From Gammaproteobacteria bacterium RIFOXYD12_FULL_61_37 (GTDB lineage Bacteria; Pseudomonadota; Gammaproteobacteria; Chromatiales; Chromatiaceae): 64,000 nt of DNA. Of this stretch, positions 45,129-53,940 are shown piece after piece. Location: contig MGZB01000001.1 of NCBI GenBank assembly GCA_001801995.1, positions 186,001 to 250,000 of the forward strand, given 5' to 3'. The position numbers and the translations under genes are program-made. Within the stretch, counting starts at the first letter, position 1, and each line of letters starts with the position of its first letter. The notes under the pieces are model-generated. The model did no database searches. It was not told the DNA's origin and saw only the letters and a program-made list of their open reading frames with translations.

Positions 45129-46103
45129 TCACTTGTATTCGATCAGTCTCGCCTTTCGGCCCCGGATGCGATTCTGGAGAAACCACAACTGGCCCGCCAC
45201 CTCGGAAAACTTGCCCAGGACCAGGAACAGGGCGCGCCAGACGTTGACTCGCCATGAATACCCTCCCCGTAACGCCAGGCGCAGTATCTGCCAGGGATAG
45301 ATCCCGGCCAGCAGTAGCCCCTTGGAGCCAAACAAGGAAACCGCGCCGAGGGTGACGAGGGGAATGATCGCCCCCCAGAGCCAAGCGCTCAAGGACTCCC
45401 GCACCCAATGACGCTCCGGCGAACGGCCATGCAGCCAAGCCCCCTCGGCAAAGGCATGGCCGGCCCGCAGGCTCCTTCGCCACCACTGGCCGAAGCGGGC
45501 CATGGCGGCATCGTGCAGGGTCATCTCCGCCTCCAGACGCCAGATCCGCCAGCCCTGGGCGCGCAGTCTCAGGCAAAGCTCCGGCTCCTCGCCGGCGATG
45601 AGGCTCTCCCGATAGCCGCCCGCCGCCTCGAAGGCATCCGTCCGCATCAGGGCATCGCCGCCGCAGGCACTGGCCTCGCCCACCGGGGTATCCCACTCCC
45701 TGTCGCAGAGAAGATTGTAGATGGAACGTTCCGGGAAACGCTCGCGCCGCCGGCCGCAGGCCACGGCGACATCCCCATGATCCTCCAGAAAGGCGGCGGC
45801 CCGCGCCAGCCAGCCCTCGATCAGCTCGCAGTCCCCGTCCACGAACTGCACATAGGCCAGCCCCTGTGCCAACTCATGCAGCCGCCGGAAACCTGCGTTG
45901 CGGGCACGGGCAGCGGTGAAGGGGATCGACAGATCCAGCTCGACCACCTCCGCCCCCAGGGACCTGGCCAGGGCCACCGAACCGTCTGTCGAGCCCGAAT
46001 CCACATAGACCAGCCAGTCCACCCGCCCGGCCGCCGATGCCAAGCAGAGGCGCAACCGTTCCCCCTCGTTGCGGCCGATGGCGACCAAGCCGATGGCGTT
46101 CAT
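45129..46103 (-). CDS. Family 2 glycosyltransferase
   Basis: A 324-aa GT-A enzyme with the opening AIGLVAIGRNEGERLRLCLA and DSGSTDGSVALARSLGAEVV near residue 35. The metal-binding YVQFVDGDCEL lies near residue 88. Two hydrophobic segments near residues 240-270 suggest membrane attachment. The start is ATG 46103, with GGAGG 7 bp upstream, overlapping the stop of the AlbA_2-like remnant by 3 bp. This gene therefore restarts the polysaccharide operon after the accessory block. Confidence 0.88.
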   Translation of the reverse strand: MNAIGLVAIGRNEGERLRLCLASAAGRVDWLVYVDSGSTDGSVALARSLGAEVVELDLSIPFTAARARNAGFRRLHELAQGLAYVQFVDGDCELIEGWLARAAAFLEDHGDVAVACGRRRERFPERSIYNLLCDREWDTPVGEASACGGDALMRTDAFEAAGGYRESLIAGEEPELCLRLRAQGWRIWRLEAEMTLHDAAMARFGQWWRRSLRAGHAFAEGAWLHGRSPERHWVRESLSAWLWGAIIPLVTLGAVSLFGSKGLLLAGIYPWQILRLALRGGYSWRVNVWRALFLVLGKFSEVAGQLWFLQNRIRGRKARLIEYK

Positions 46104-46690
46104 TCCTGGACCTCCCAATGACCACCCTTTTGGGGGCCGACATACCGCAGCTTCCCGCCTTTGGCCAATTTTGTGCTAGATCGCTCCACCGCACTGAGCG
46201 ACTTCCCGATGGTATCGGCCACCTCGGCCAGCGTCAGGCGAGGATTCCCCCTTATGGCCTGCAAGACTAGATCGGGCGTTTTCACCCGCGTTTCTACCGG
46301 CACATTATCAGCAACACCCGCCAGCGCCAGCTCTTCGAAGGACTTCCGATAAACCATCGCAGTAAACAAACAGCCATCATGGTCATCAACAAAATCGATA
46401 GCAGACCATACAGCCAGCGACCGTTTGATGCCAGTACCCAGTCCGTGATAGGGCAACAGACCTTTGGCCACATAGGAAAACAGAATTGGGTTGCGGTCGA
46501 TGCCCGCCTTGGTGGGCAGCTCGTCGGCATGGAACTGGTTGGTGAACTGGAACAGACGGCGCAGCTCCTCCTTGGAGCTCACTCGCCGTTTATCCGAGGC
46601 CAGCGATTCGGCGTTTTTCACATCCGCCTTGAACTGGCGGGTGGAGTCCTCGCCGAGGGCGATTTGGGAGAGGATGGATTGGGTGGTCAT
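46100..46690 (-). CDS. Internally deleted AlbA_2 / RecG-like transcription regulator
   Basis: A 196-aa protein that joins both ends of a much longer family. Residues 5-30 resemble the start of AlbA_2 (Schlafen-type) proteins (LSQIALGEDSTRQFKADV). Residues 67-85 (NPILFSYVAKGLLPYHGLG) and GCLFTAMVYRKSFEE belong to the distal part, normally about 300 residues further on. A winged helix closes the protein (LTLAEVADTIGKSLSAVERS). The reading frame survived the deletion, so a shortened DNA-binding protein may still be made. It overlaps its neighbours by 4 bp on both sides. Confidence 0.7.
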   Translation of the reverse strand: MTTQSILSQIALGEDSTRQFKADVKNAESLASDKRRVSSKEELRRLFQFTNQFHADELPTKAGIDRNPILFSYVAKGLLPYHGLGTGIKRSLAVWSAIDFVDDHDGCLFTAMVYRKSFEELALAGVADNVPVETRVKTPDLVLQAIRGNPRLTLAEVADTIGKSLSAVERSSTKLAKGGKLRYVGPQKGGHWEVQE

Positions 46691-49600
46691 GGCTCGTCCT
46701 CCTGTCGATGCTCGGCGATGATACGTTCGGCCTCGCGGTCGTAGCCGTCCGCCAAACCTCTCAAGGTAACGGCAAATCGTTGAAAGCCAGCGTTCTCTAC
46801 TTCCTCAGCTTTTCTTCGGAACTGATCAGCCAGTTCCCTCTCCGGCTTTCCGGCTGGGTCAACCCAATGAACACCGCGTGAGTTGTATGTCCCCGTCCTG
46901 AAACCGTTGCGCATATCATCAGCATCACGGTCGTTCAATGCGGCAGCGACAGCGCGGCGTATCCACAATCCGTCTGAATCGGGTGGGGTATGAATCAATA
47001 CTTCGCCAATATTGATGAGTGCTACATCCAGGTGGCCGGATTCTGTGCAGACTTCCTTGACCCTTTGGAGCCATTCGGTGAAGCGCTCTTCGATGAAAGC
47101 CCCATCTTTTTGTGTTCCCGGCGGTGTCTTCCACTCGTGCAATAACCGCCAGGCATTTTCCGCGATTGCCTTTGATTCCTCGGTGGGATTCTTCAACGGC
47201 TGATCTTCTTTTTCGGATCGGTAGATCAGTCGAATTACCTCGCAAAAAAACTCGGCGTCACTGGCCAGTCTGCTTTCAAGGAGTTGGGGTGCAGCACCTC
47301 TATGGCGGTTGAGTAAGGGAACATAGGCCCACTCCACTCTAAAGAGGTCGTCCTGGTTAACCGAAGGCTCTGCCTGAAGAAACTTGATCAGTTCGACAAT
47401 GCGGTACCCGTCCATGGTGTAACTGGGCTCGTTGGAGGAAAGCGCTGCGAGCAACGCTCGAACACATTGATTACTATCGATTGGCTGCTTGTCATGGCGC
47501 ATCCTGTCCAGGCAGTTGATTGCCGCGTGAGCTCTACCATGTTCAATAAGCTTCTCAATAGCAATGGTAAGATCGTCATCGGCCTGATAAGCATTGGCGT
47601 CGGTGCGGGTCCAATATTCGGGCTCGTGTGACTGAAGCCATTCAGAAGCACGATCCCACGTTTCCTTGGAAAATGGCAAACAAGCTAGGAATTCCCCTAC
47701 TTGCTCTGGCGTCCAATCAGATTTATTGATGTCGTCGCACCACCCCCAGCCTTTGAGGTGGTAACGCCGCCAGATAAAACCGCTCACCAATGCCTTGCGC
47801 CTGTTGTCCGCTGAATCCAAGAAGTGAGGCAAAAGGGTTCGCTCAATGACTGAATCGGCAATAACGCCAAGCGCGCGCCCTACCTGACCGGGTGAAGAAA
47901 CGGATTCGGCAAATCGGATGACACCCTTGGCACCATCTTGCTGAAAGATTTCCGAAATGGCCGTTTCACGTCGCGTTTCGAGTTTCTTGCGCTGCTCCTC
48001 CCAATCGCCGTTCTCTTCGTAGAGATCAAAGTCACGATCTGTAAAAAGGTGCTGATACAAATTGAACGAATTTGTGGGTGCAAGCTGTTCGGAAACTTGT
48101 TCAATGCGGGTAATCAGTTCATCGGACAGCGCCCATTTAGCATCTGAGAACCCTCTGTGTTTATTTGTGAATTTCGTTAGGTGGTCCCAAATCGAAAGTC
48201 GCTGCTCTTCAGGAAGTTCCGCAATGGGCTGGGAGGCAAGAGTCTGGAGAAGCTGATCAAAAGATGGTTCGGGCAGCTTGTCAAACTGGTCAATCAACGC
48301 GGAAAGCCGGGCGGTATCTTGACCTGCTGCAGCGACGGCGAGTTCTGCATAGAAAGATGTCTGCTGCCAATATTCCTGATGCGTAACGCCTTTTTCCCAA
48401 TCATCGGGAATTGTCTTACGCCAGCTTGGCTTGTGCGATCCAGTAGATATTTGGTGCTGCCCGGGAAGAAGCTGAATGATCAACTTCCAGGCAATATCCG
48501 GCCATTCATTAAGGATTGTCCGCACAGCCACCTTGCGCTTTTCAATAGATGCCAGCGTTTGCGGTAGCCAAGGCAATAAAATGGTTGCAAGTGAATTGGA
48601 TGGGCGATTGGCCCACTGGCCCCCAGGGTCATGGCTAGCAAGTTCACCAAGCGCAACACATACACGAACTAGATATTGTTCATCCCAGGCCAGCCCTTCC
48701 AGCGCCCAGAGCAGGCCGGCCAAGTAATTGCCGCCGGTAATGCCGTCGCCTTCCTGGAAAAAAAGCTCATCAAATGGACAGGGCGTAAGGCGCATCGCCT
48801 TCTCGACCGCTTCAAGAAATTCACCGGGGGCGGCTTCGGCCAGGGTGGGCAGTAAACCGTTCAGGCTGCCCCAAAGAATCCAGTCAGCATCAGTCAGAAG
48901 TTCACGTATCACCAGCACGCAGGTTGCTTTAGCTTTACCTTGCGAGCAGTTACCACACGCTTCGGGCTGTGTGCCCACAATGGCCAACCCCTCGGCGATT
49001 CCCTTTCGTAAAACACGCGAACAATTCAGCACTTTGCCATGAATGCTTGCTGCGTATCGCTCTTCGGCAGGCAGCTCAAAAGCGGGGTCTGGCTCTTTCA
49101 GTAACGAAACAGCCAGCGACTTAAACGTATCAAGGTTCTGATCGAGGATGCGCGATCCCAGCAGTTTCCAAAGCTCGGCTCGATTAACAACTTTCCAGAT
49201 GCCGTTTTTGAGAGACAACGGGCTGTCAGGGCAGTGCAATATTTCCCGTGCCTTCTTAAGCCATTCGTCATAACTGATGCCGAGCAGTTGGGTTACCGCC
49301 TCACGGTCGCATTGACTTTTGTCTTGCCAAGAGCCGGTCAAAACCGCCGAAGCCAGGTAGGTGGCGTCCGAGTGATGGGTCCAATCGGTTTTAGGTTTCT
49401 CCTGCGCCGCCTTGAACTCCTCGGGCATCTCCGCCACGGCCTTTTGTTTAAAGGCATCCAGAAGATCGTCCGGGATCTTGTCGGGCGTGATGGTGCCGGC
49501 ATACTGATTCCATGTTTGTACGATATCGACAACCCGCGACCAGACCCACTTCGGATACCGCTGCTGGAATTGGGAAATGTGGGAATGCAGCAGAGACAGG

Positions 49601-50229
49601 ACAACACCTAACTCGTTACCAAGATCGTAGCCGAGTAGATGGAAGTGGTTCAGGAAGCCATAGAGTTCGTCCCTTGAAACATCGTTGCCGCCGTTTGCTG
49701 CCTTCAGGTGGTGCTGAATGACCTCCAGTTTCTCGGTACTCTTGGGGGGGCTGAAATTCGCCTGCTGGACGTTTCTGAAAAACTCATCAACGTTTTTGGT
49801 GTACCTCGCCTGGTTCAGCAACCATTGCACATTGTGTGCATCGGTCGCGCTGAGGGGGCCTGTGATCAGGGCAATAATGTCCTTATCTCTTGTGAACACC
49901 TTCGGATTATTGAAATCATTCCAGGCGGCTTGCATAACCTCGCCAAACAGAGCGCTGCGGTGCGTGATGTTAATGGAATGCTTGACTTGCCCGAGAAGTT
50001 TCCGCCGTTCCTTGCTGTTTACGTTTTCTACGACAACAACGAGGTCGTCTGTATCAAAGCCGTCGATCTTGCCCTGAAGTTTGATTTCCGCAATGGGCCA
50101 GCAGGGAAGACAGGGGGCGTGACCGCCGGTGAGCATCAGCGCGACAAATGACGCCTGGACATGCGCTTCAAAATGACCGCCGCCATTGCCGGTGGAAAAC
50201 GAATTGCTGAGTTTTTTGATTTTGCTCAT
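46687..50229 (-). CDS. Large protein with a putative PD-(D/E)XK nuclease N-terminus; candidate defence protein
   Basis: A 1180-aa protein. Residues 17-86 have the layout of Mrr/Cap4-type nucleases: Glu21 in GGHFEAHVQASF, acidic D61-D62 in GFDTDDLVVVVEN and a QVK at 81-83 in LLGQVKHSI. I recognise no catalytic domain in the remaining 1000 residues, which look helical, with many Trp and Leu-rich repeats (about 90-260 and 330-1170), plus a possible metal site CGNCSQGKAKATC near residue 425. I find no Walker A motif, so a STAND NTPase seems absent. Large nuclease-plus-sensor proteins are typical of anti-phage systems, but the role here is inference. It looks AT-richer than the surrounding glycosyltransferase genes. 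Confidence 0.7.
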   Translation of the reverse strand: MSKIKKLSNSFSTGNGGGHFEAHVQASFVALMLTGGHAPCLPCWPIAEIKLQGKIDGFDTDDLVVVVENVNSKERRKLLGQVKHSINITHRSALFGEVMQAAWNDFNNPKVFTRDKDIIALITGPLSATDAHNVQWLLNQARYTKNVDEFFRNVQQANFSPPKSTEKLEVIQHHLKAANGGNDVSRDELYGFLNHFHLLGYDLGNELGVVLSLLHSHISQFQQRYPKWVWSRVVDIVQTWNQYAGTITPDKIPDDLLDAFKQKAVAEMPEEFKAAQEKPKTDWTHHSDATYLASAVLTGSWQDKSQCDREAVTQLLGISYDEWLKKAREILHCPDSPLSLKNGIWKVVNRAELWKLLGSRILDQNLDTFKSLAVSLLKEPDPAFELPAEERYAASIHGKVLNCSRVLRKGIAEGLAIVGTQPEACGNCSQGKAKATCVLVIRELLTDADWILWGSLNGLLPTLAEAAPGEFLEAVEKAMRLTPCPFDELFFQEGDGITGGNYLAGLLWALEGLAWDEQYLVRVCVALGELASHDPGGQWANRPSNSLATILLPWLPQTLASIEKRKVAVRTILNEWPDIAWKLIIQLLPGQHQISTGSHKPSWRKTIPDDWEKGVTHQEYWQQTSFYAELAVAAAGQDTARLSALIDQFDKLPEPSFDQLLQTLASQPIAELPEEQRLSIWDHLTKFTNKHRGFSDAKWALSDELITRIEQVSEQLAPTNSFNLYQHLFTDRDFDLYEENGDWEEQRKKLETRRETAISEIFQQDGAKGVIRFAESVSSPGQVGRALGVIADSVIERTLLPHFLDSADNRRKALVSGFIWRRYHLKGWGWCDDINKSDWTPEQVGEFLACLPFSKETWDRASEWLQSHEPEYWTRTDANAYQADDDLTIAIEKLIEHGRAHAAINCLDRMRHDKQPIDSNQCVRALLAALSSNEPSYTMDGYRIVELIKFLQAEPSVNQDDLFRVEWAYVPLLNRHRGAAPQLLESRLASDAEFFCEVIRLIYRSEKEDQPLKNPTEESKAIAENAWRLLHEWKTPPGTQKDGAFIEERFTEWLQRVKEVCTESGHLDVALINIGEVLIHTPPDSDGLWIRRAVAAALNDRDADDMRNGFRTGTYNSRGVHWVDPAGKPERELADQFRRKAEEVENAGFQRFAVTLRGLADGYDREAERIIAEHRQEDEP

Positions 50230-50318
50230 ACGGCAGCCTCCACCAGTTTTTCAGCGCCCGGAATGCGGATTTCACCCATGGTCCCATTCCGGCGGTCGAA
50301 TCGTCCCCGCCATTTCAT
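50226..50318 (-). CDS. 30-aa ORF coupling two accessory genes
   Basis: A 30-codon frame (MKWRGRFDRRNGTMGEIRIP ...) starts with a strong GGAGGAG site. Its ATG overlaps the stop of the 76-aa gene and its TGA overlaps the start of the 1180-aa gene. It may be a coupling leader, a real microprotein or the stump of a deleted gene. No family recognised. Confidence 0.45.
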   Translation of the reverse strand: MKWRGRFDRRNGTMGEIRIPGAEKLVEAAV

Positions 50319-50545
50319 GCCTTCTCCTCCGAACGTAGAAAGCGCGAATGGATCAGCAGCGCCGTGCGGCCCAAATCCGTTGCGTCATCATAGACGCCGA
50401 CATACCACTCCTTGTCTGCGACCTTCTCGATGGCGATCTCGCGCAGGTCGGTGACCGGGTCGTAGCCCTGTTCATAGCTGGCGACGACCACCTCCAGGTC
50501 GGCCGGGCATGCCTGCAATCGGGCGATCAGTTCGGCGACGGTCAT
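50315..50545 (-). CDS. Small conserved-type hypothetical protein (76 aa)
   Basis: A 76-aa acidic protein beginning MTVAELIARLQACPADLEVV, then VASYEQGYDPVTDLREIAIE. The pattern resembles small hypothetical proteins that accompany toxin-antitoxin or restriction-like genes, but I cannot name a family. It overlaps the RhuM remnant upstream and the 30-aa ORF downstream by 4 bp each, so it is part of the coupled accessory block. Confidence 0.65.
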   Translation of the reverse strand: MTVAELIARLQACPADLEVVVASYEQGYDPVTDLREIAIEKVADKEWYVGVYDDATDLGRTALLIHSRFLRSEEKA

Positions 50546-50955
50546 TTGCGTTTTCCCTTTTTTCTCTGGCGTTTAAGCGTCTCCGCCGTCTTTTTCAAGT
50601 CGTCGATATAATGCTGTTCAGCCTGCTGCTGTGCAGCTATACGGCGTTTTTCAGCAAAGCGGTCGTATTTGCTCGTTGGCAAACTCCAGCGCGGCATCGC
50701 GGCTGACATTGGCCGCTCGGTTTGAACTATTCGGAATTTCCTAATAGTTGCCTCGGGCAGCAGCTCTTCGTCTTCATAAATATTTGAAATGTGTTCGTTT
50801 ATGGTCGGAATGGCCACGCCATAGATCTCCGCCATCAATCTCTGGCTCAGCCAAACTGTTTCGCCTTCCAGCCGTACCTGAATCGGGTCATCCAGCCCTT
50901 GCCCCTGACAAACCAGCAGCTCGCACTGGGGGCGCAACTCATCGTTATTCCCCAT
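50542..50955 (-). pseudogene. RhuM-family gene with an internal deletion
   Basis: The 137-codon frame starts like RhuM virulence/defence-associated proteins (VWLSQRLMAEIYGVAIPTIN, then ISNIYEDEELLPEATIRKF). It ends like their C-terminus (YDRFAEKRRIAAQQQAEQHY). Full-length RhuM is about 330 aa, so most of the middle is missing. Residues about 82-98 (PMSAAMPRWSLPTS) make no sense in this frame, but the same DNA in another frame reads NVSRDAALEFANEQI, typical of the C-terminal region. The gene therefore has a deletion plus compensating frameshifts and is probably non-functional. Confidence 0.75.
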
Positions 50956-50970
50956 AACCCAGCACCAGAA

Positions 50971-51477
50971 TTATCCCCGCCCCAAGGGCTTGATCACCGC
51001 CGGCACACCGACGGCGATGCTATTGGCGGGCACATCGCTGATGACCACGGCATTGGCGCCGATGATGACGTTGTCGCCGATATGGATGCGGCCCAGGACC
51101 TTGGCGCCGGCGCCGATGTCCACATTGTTGCCGATCACCGGGGCGCAGGGGTCGTCCACCCGTTTAAGGCCCACCACCACGCCGTTGCGGATGCGGCAGT
51201 CGTCGCCGAATTTCGCGTAGCCGCTGACGACGATGCCGCCGAAGTGGTCGATGACGAAGTTGCGGCCGATCTCCACCTGGCAGGGGAGTTCGATGCCGGT
51301 GAGGATTTGGACCAGTTTGAAAAGGATCTTGTAGATGAGGGAGCAGAGCTTTCGCAGCAGGACGGGTTTTACCCCGTAGCGCCAGCGGCCGAAGCGATAG
51401 ACCAGCAGTGCCCAGAAGCCTTGGGCGCCCCAGTCGCCGCCGTGGGCCTTCAGGTCTTGCCGGATGTTGTCAAACAT
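50971..51477 (-). CDS. Serine acetyltransferase-like LbH protein
   Basis: A 168-aa CysE-related protein. The N-terminus (MFDNIRQDLKAHGGDWGAQG, then FWALLVYRFGRWRYG) is typical of polysaccharide-locus acetyltransferases. Hexapeptide repeats run from about residue 60 to 160 (IGNNVDIGAGAKVLGRIHIG, DNVIIGANAVVIS). The substrate is probably a sugar or lipid-linked glycan. It lies 6 bp after the GT2 gene and 15 bp before the accessory block, so the block was inserted directly behind it. Confidence 0.88.
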   Translation of the reverse strand: MFDNIRQDLKAHGGDWGAQGFWALLVYRFGRWRYGVKPVLLRKLCSLIYKILFKLVQILTGIELPCQVEIGRNFVIDHFGGIVVSGYAKFGDDCRIRNGVVVGLKRVDDPCAPVIGNNVDIGAGAKVLGRIHIGDNVIIGANAVVISDVPANSIAVGVPAVIKPLGRG

Positions 51478-51483
51478 GGGTCC

Positions 51484-52440
51484 TCACCGAGTGGGCCTTC
51501 GCCCCCAGCGGGTGCGGGCGAAGGTGCGCCAGACCAGGCCGATGTGCCCGAGGTATTCCTGCAGGCCCACTGGCCGCTTCCCCTTGATCAGCCGTGTCAG
51601 GGGGATGATCAGGTCCGCCAAGGTGATCAAAACCACATCGAGCAAAGCCGACAGGCGTCCGTGGTTTTTCCGGAAATAGAGCAGTTCGCTCTCGATCTGC
51701 AAGGTCTCGATCTGGCGGCCCAGGGCGCTGAGTTCGCCCTCGCTCCGGGCGCTTTCGCCGCCGATGTGGACCACGCGTGTATCGGGGTAATAGATCACCT
51801 CCCAGCCCGCGCCCTTGACCGCCTTGCAGTGATCGACCTCCTCGTAATAGAGGAAGTAGCGCGGATCGAAGGGCCCCACCTGTTCCACCACCTCGCGCCG
51901 CACCAGGTAGAAGCAGCCGGGCACCCAGTCGCAGGGGCGCGCCGAGGCGTGGTCCCAGGCCATGTCGTCCACCAGCCGGGTGCCGGTGAAAAGCCGGTCG
52001 AGGCCGGTCCGGGCCAGGAAGAGGTTCCAGGGGGTGGGAAAATAGCGGCAGGAGGGTTGCAAGGTCCCGTCGCGGCCCTCCAGCCGGACGCCCAGCACCC
52101 CGCAACGCGGGTGGGACTCCATGTAGGCGAGGGTCTTGCGCAGGCTGTCCGGGGCCAGGAAGGCGTCGGTGTTGAGCAGCAGGAGATAGCGGCCCCGGCT
52201 CCGGGCCAGGCACTGGTTGTTGGCCCGGCCGAAGCCGACATTGACCCGGTTCTCGATCAGCTCGATATCCGGGTAGCGGGATCTGATGAACTCCACCGAA
52301 CCATCCGCCGAGGCATTGTCCAGCAGCAGTGTCTCCAGGACGAGCCCCTCACTCGCCTGGTCAAGGGCGTGGAACAGCTCGTCCAGCAGATGGGCGGTGT
52401 TGTAGTTGACCAGCAGGATGGAGAGGTCGGGGCGCATCAT
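51484..52440 (-). CDS. Family 2 glycosyltransferase, rhamnosyltransferase-like
   Basis: A 318-aa GT-A enzyme beginning LSILLVNYNTAHLLDELFHA, with DNASADGSVEFIRSRYPDIE near residue 40, the DxD-like LLLNTDAFLAPDSL near residue 90 and FLYYEEVDHCKAVKGAGWEV near residue 192. This pattern is shared with rhamnosyl- and other deoxysugar transferases, which fits the presence of rfbB in the same operon. The acceptor is unknown. It lies 4 bp downstream of the flippase gene. Confidence 0.88.
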   Translation of the reverse strand: MMRPDLSILLVNYNTAHLLDELFHALDQASEGLVLETLLLDNASADGSVEFIRSRYPDIELIENRVNVGFGRANNQCLARSRGRYLLLLNTDAFLAPDSLRKTLAYMESHPRCGVLGVRLEGRDGTLQPSCRYFPTPWNLFLARTGLDRLFTGTRLVDDMAWDHASARPCDWVPGCFYLVRREVVEQVGPFDPRYFLYYEEVDHCKAVKGAGWEVIYYPDTRVVHIGGESARSEGELSALGRQIETLQIESELLYFRKNHGRLSALLDVVLITLADLIIPLTRLIKGKRPVGLQEYLGHIGLVWRTFARTRWGRRPTR

Positions 52441-52444
52441 GGGG

Positions 52445-53809
52445 TCATCCCAGGGTCAGTCTGATGAGGTCTTCCATGGTCACCAGGATAATGGCCGCCA
52501 GCACGACGACCGTCTCCCGCTTACCATTGAAGAGCCCTTGCCTCGCCTTCAGATAGAGGGAGACAGGGACGGCGGCGAAATAGCTCAGGACGATGGCCCA
52601 GAGGGCACCCTCCATGCCCTGGAGATTGAAGCCGAGGGGTACCAGGCCAAAGATGGCGCCGGCCCGGATGACGTTCAGCAGGGAGAGCAGCTTCGGCTTG
52701 CCCAGGGCCAGGAAACACTGGTCGGCGAGGCTGTAGATCTGGGCGATCAATACCAGGGCCAGCACCTGTAACATACTGCCCGCAGCGGCGTACCGCTGAT
52801 CGTAGAGCAGTTCGATGAGCCATCCCCCCCCCAGCACCAGGCAGCCCGAGACCGCAAGGATGGCGCTGTCCAGCCGCAGCCGGAATTTGTAATAGGTCTG
52901 CTTCAGCTCCTGGCTGTGTTCCCGCTGGACCTCGCTCAGGGCCGGAAAGGCGACCGCGCCGTTGAGCTTCATGAAGGCCATCTGCAAGGCATTGATAAAG
53001 AGGAAGGCAATGGCGTAGATCCCCATGAGCTCCGACCCGATCAGGCCCGCCAGCAGGAGGCGGTCGCTGTTCATGGCCAGGAAGCCGAGCACGGAGGAGA
53101 GGAAGATCCATTTGCCGAACTGGAACACCTCGCGGAAGACGGCCGGGTCCCATTCCCAGCAGTTGGGCGGGCCCGGCAGCATAAGATGGCTCAGTGCGGT
53201 CCTCGCCACGTAACCGGTGGTACCGCCTGCCACCAAAGCCCAGATGCTCTTGTCGGCAAGAGCCCAGAGGATCATGACGAGGAGCCCCGTCAACTGACTG
53301 TAGATCTCCATCAGCACCAGTTGTTTCTGGGTCAGGTGCCGGGCCGCCGTCGAGACGCGGGTCGATTGGAAGCCGAAGATCAGGGCCGAGAAGGAGGCAG
53401 CGGCGATGGCGAAGGGGAGCAGGGGGTCGGCATAGACCGAGTCTCCCGGCAGCAGGCCTTCTCGATTCAGCAGGTACAGGCCCCCGGCGATCGCCAGGGT
53501 GGAAAGCCAGATGATAAATCCACGCAGGATCTGGATGGTCCATACCGTGTTGAGGAAGCGGGGGTCGTCCCCGCGCTTGTTCTGGATGATGTTTTCGCGC
53601 AGGCCCAGATCGGAGAAGAGGGTTAGGCCGACCATCAGGGTAGTCACCAGCGCCATCACGCCGAACATCTCCGGCGCCAGCAGGCGAGTCATGATCAGGT
53701 TGCTGCCCAGCCGGATGGCTTGGCTCAAACCGTCGCCGCCAATGGCCCAGAAACTTGCCTTGAGGATACGGCTGCGGAGGGAGCCGGGGGCGGGAATGGT
53801 GTTCGTCAC
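52445..53809 (-). CDS. Wzx-like oligosaccharide flippase
   Basis: A 454-aa MOP-superfamily protein with about twelve to fourteen hydrophobic segments. The N-terminal FWAIGGDGLSQAIRLGSNLI and MTRLLAPEMFGVMALVTTLM are typical of Wzx/RfbX proteins, which move undecaprenyl-linked repeat units to the periplasm. It is probably the first gene of the minus-strand operon. The 131-bp gap to the divergent GNAT/CelD-type gene should hold promoters for both directions, though no clear boxes were identified. Confidence 0.9.
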   Translation of the reverse strand: MTNTIPAPGSLRSRILKASFWAIGGDGLSQAIRLGSNLIMTRLLAPEMFGVMALVTTLMVGLTLFSDLGLRENIIQNKRGDDPRFLNTVWTIQILRGFIIWLSTLAIAGGLYLLNREGLLPGDSVYADPLLPFAIAAASFSALIFGFQSTRVSTAARHLTQKQLVLMEIYSQLTGLLVMILWALADKSIWALVAGGTTGYVARTALSHLMLPGPPNCWEWDPAVFREVFQFGKWIFLSSVLGFLAMNSDRLLLAGLIGSELMGIYAIAFLFINALQMAFMKLNGAVAFPALSEVQREHSQELKQTYYKFRLRLDSAILAVSGCLVLGGGWLIELLYDQRYAAAGSMLQVLALVLIAQIYSLADQCFLALGKPKLLSLLNVIRAGAIFGLVPLGFNLQGMEGALWAIVLSYFAAVPVSLYLKARQGLFNGKRETVVVLAAIILVTMEDLIRLTLG

Positions 53810-53940
53810 GGGGGACTATGACCTCTCACTGTCCTTGTCACGGCGGAACCCGATTCGATCGACAATGCGCGCATGATTTACCGTTCAGCTTGTGAAATGC
53901 GATCATACCTCATCCGCACGATTCGAAAGGAATCAAGAAA

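Noticed and set aside
46687-50229. Avs/STAND-type NTPase defence protein
   Set aside because: No Walker A or B motif could be found by reading; only the nuclease-like N-terminus supports a defence link.
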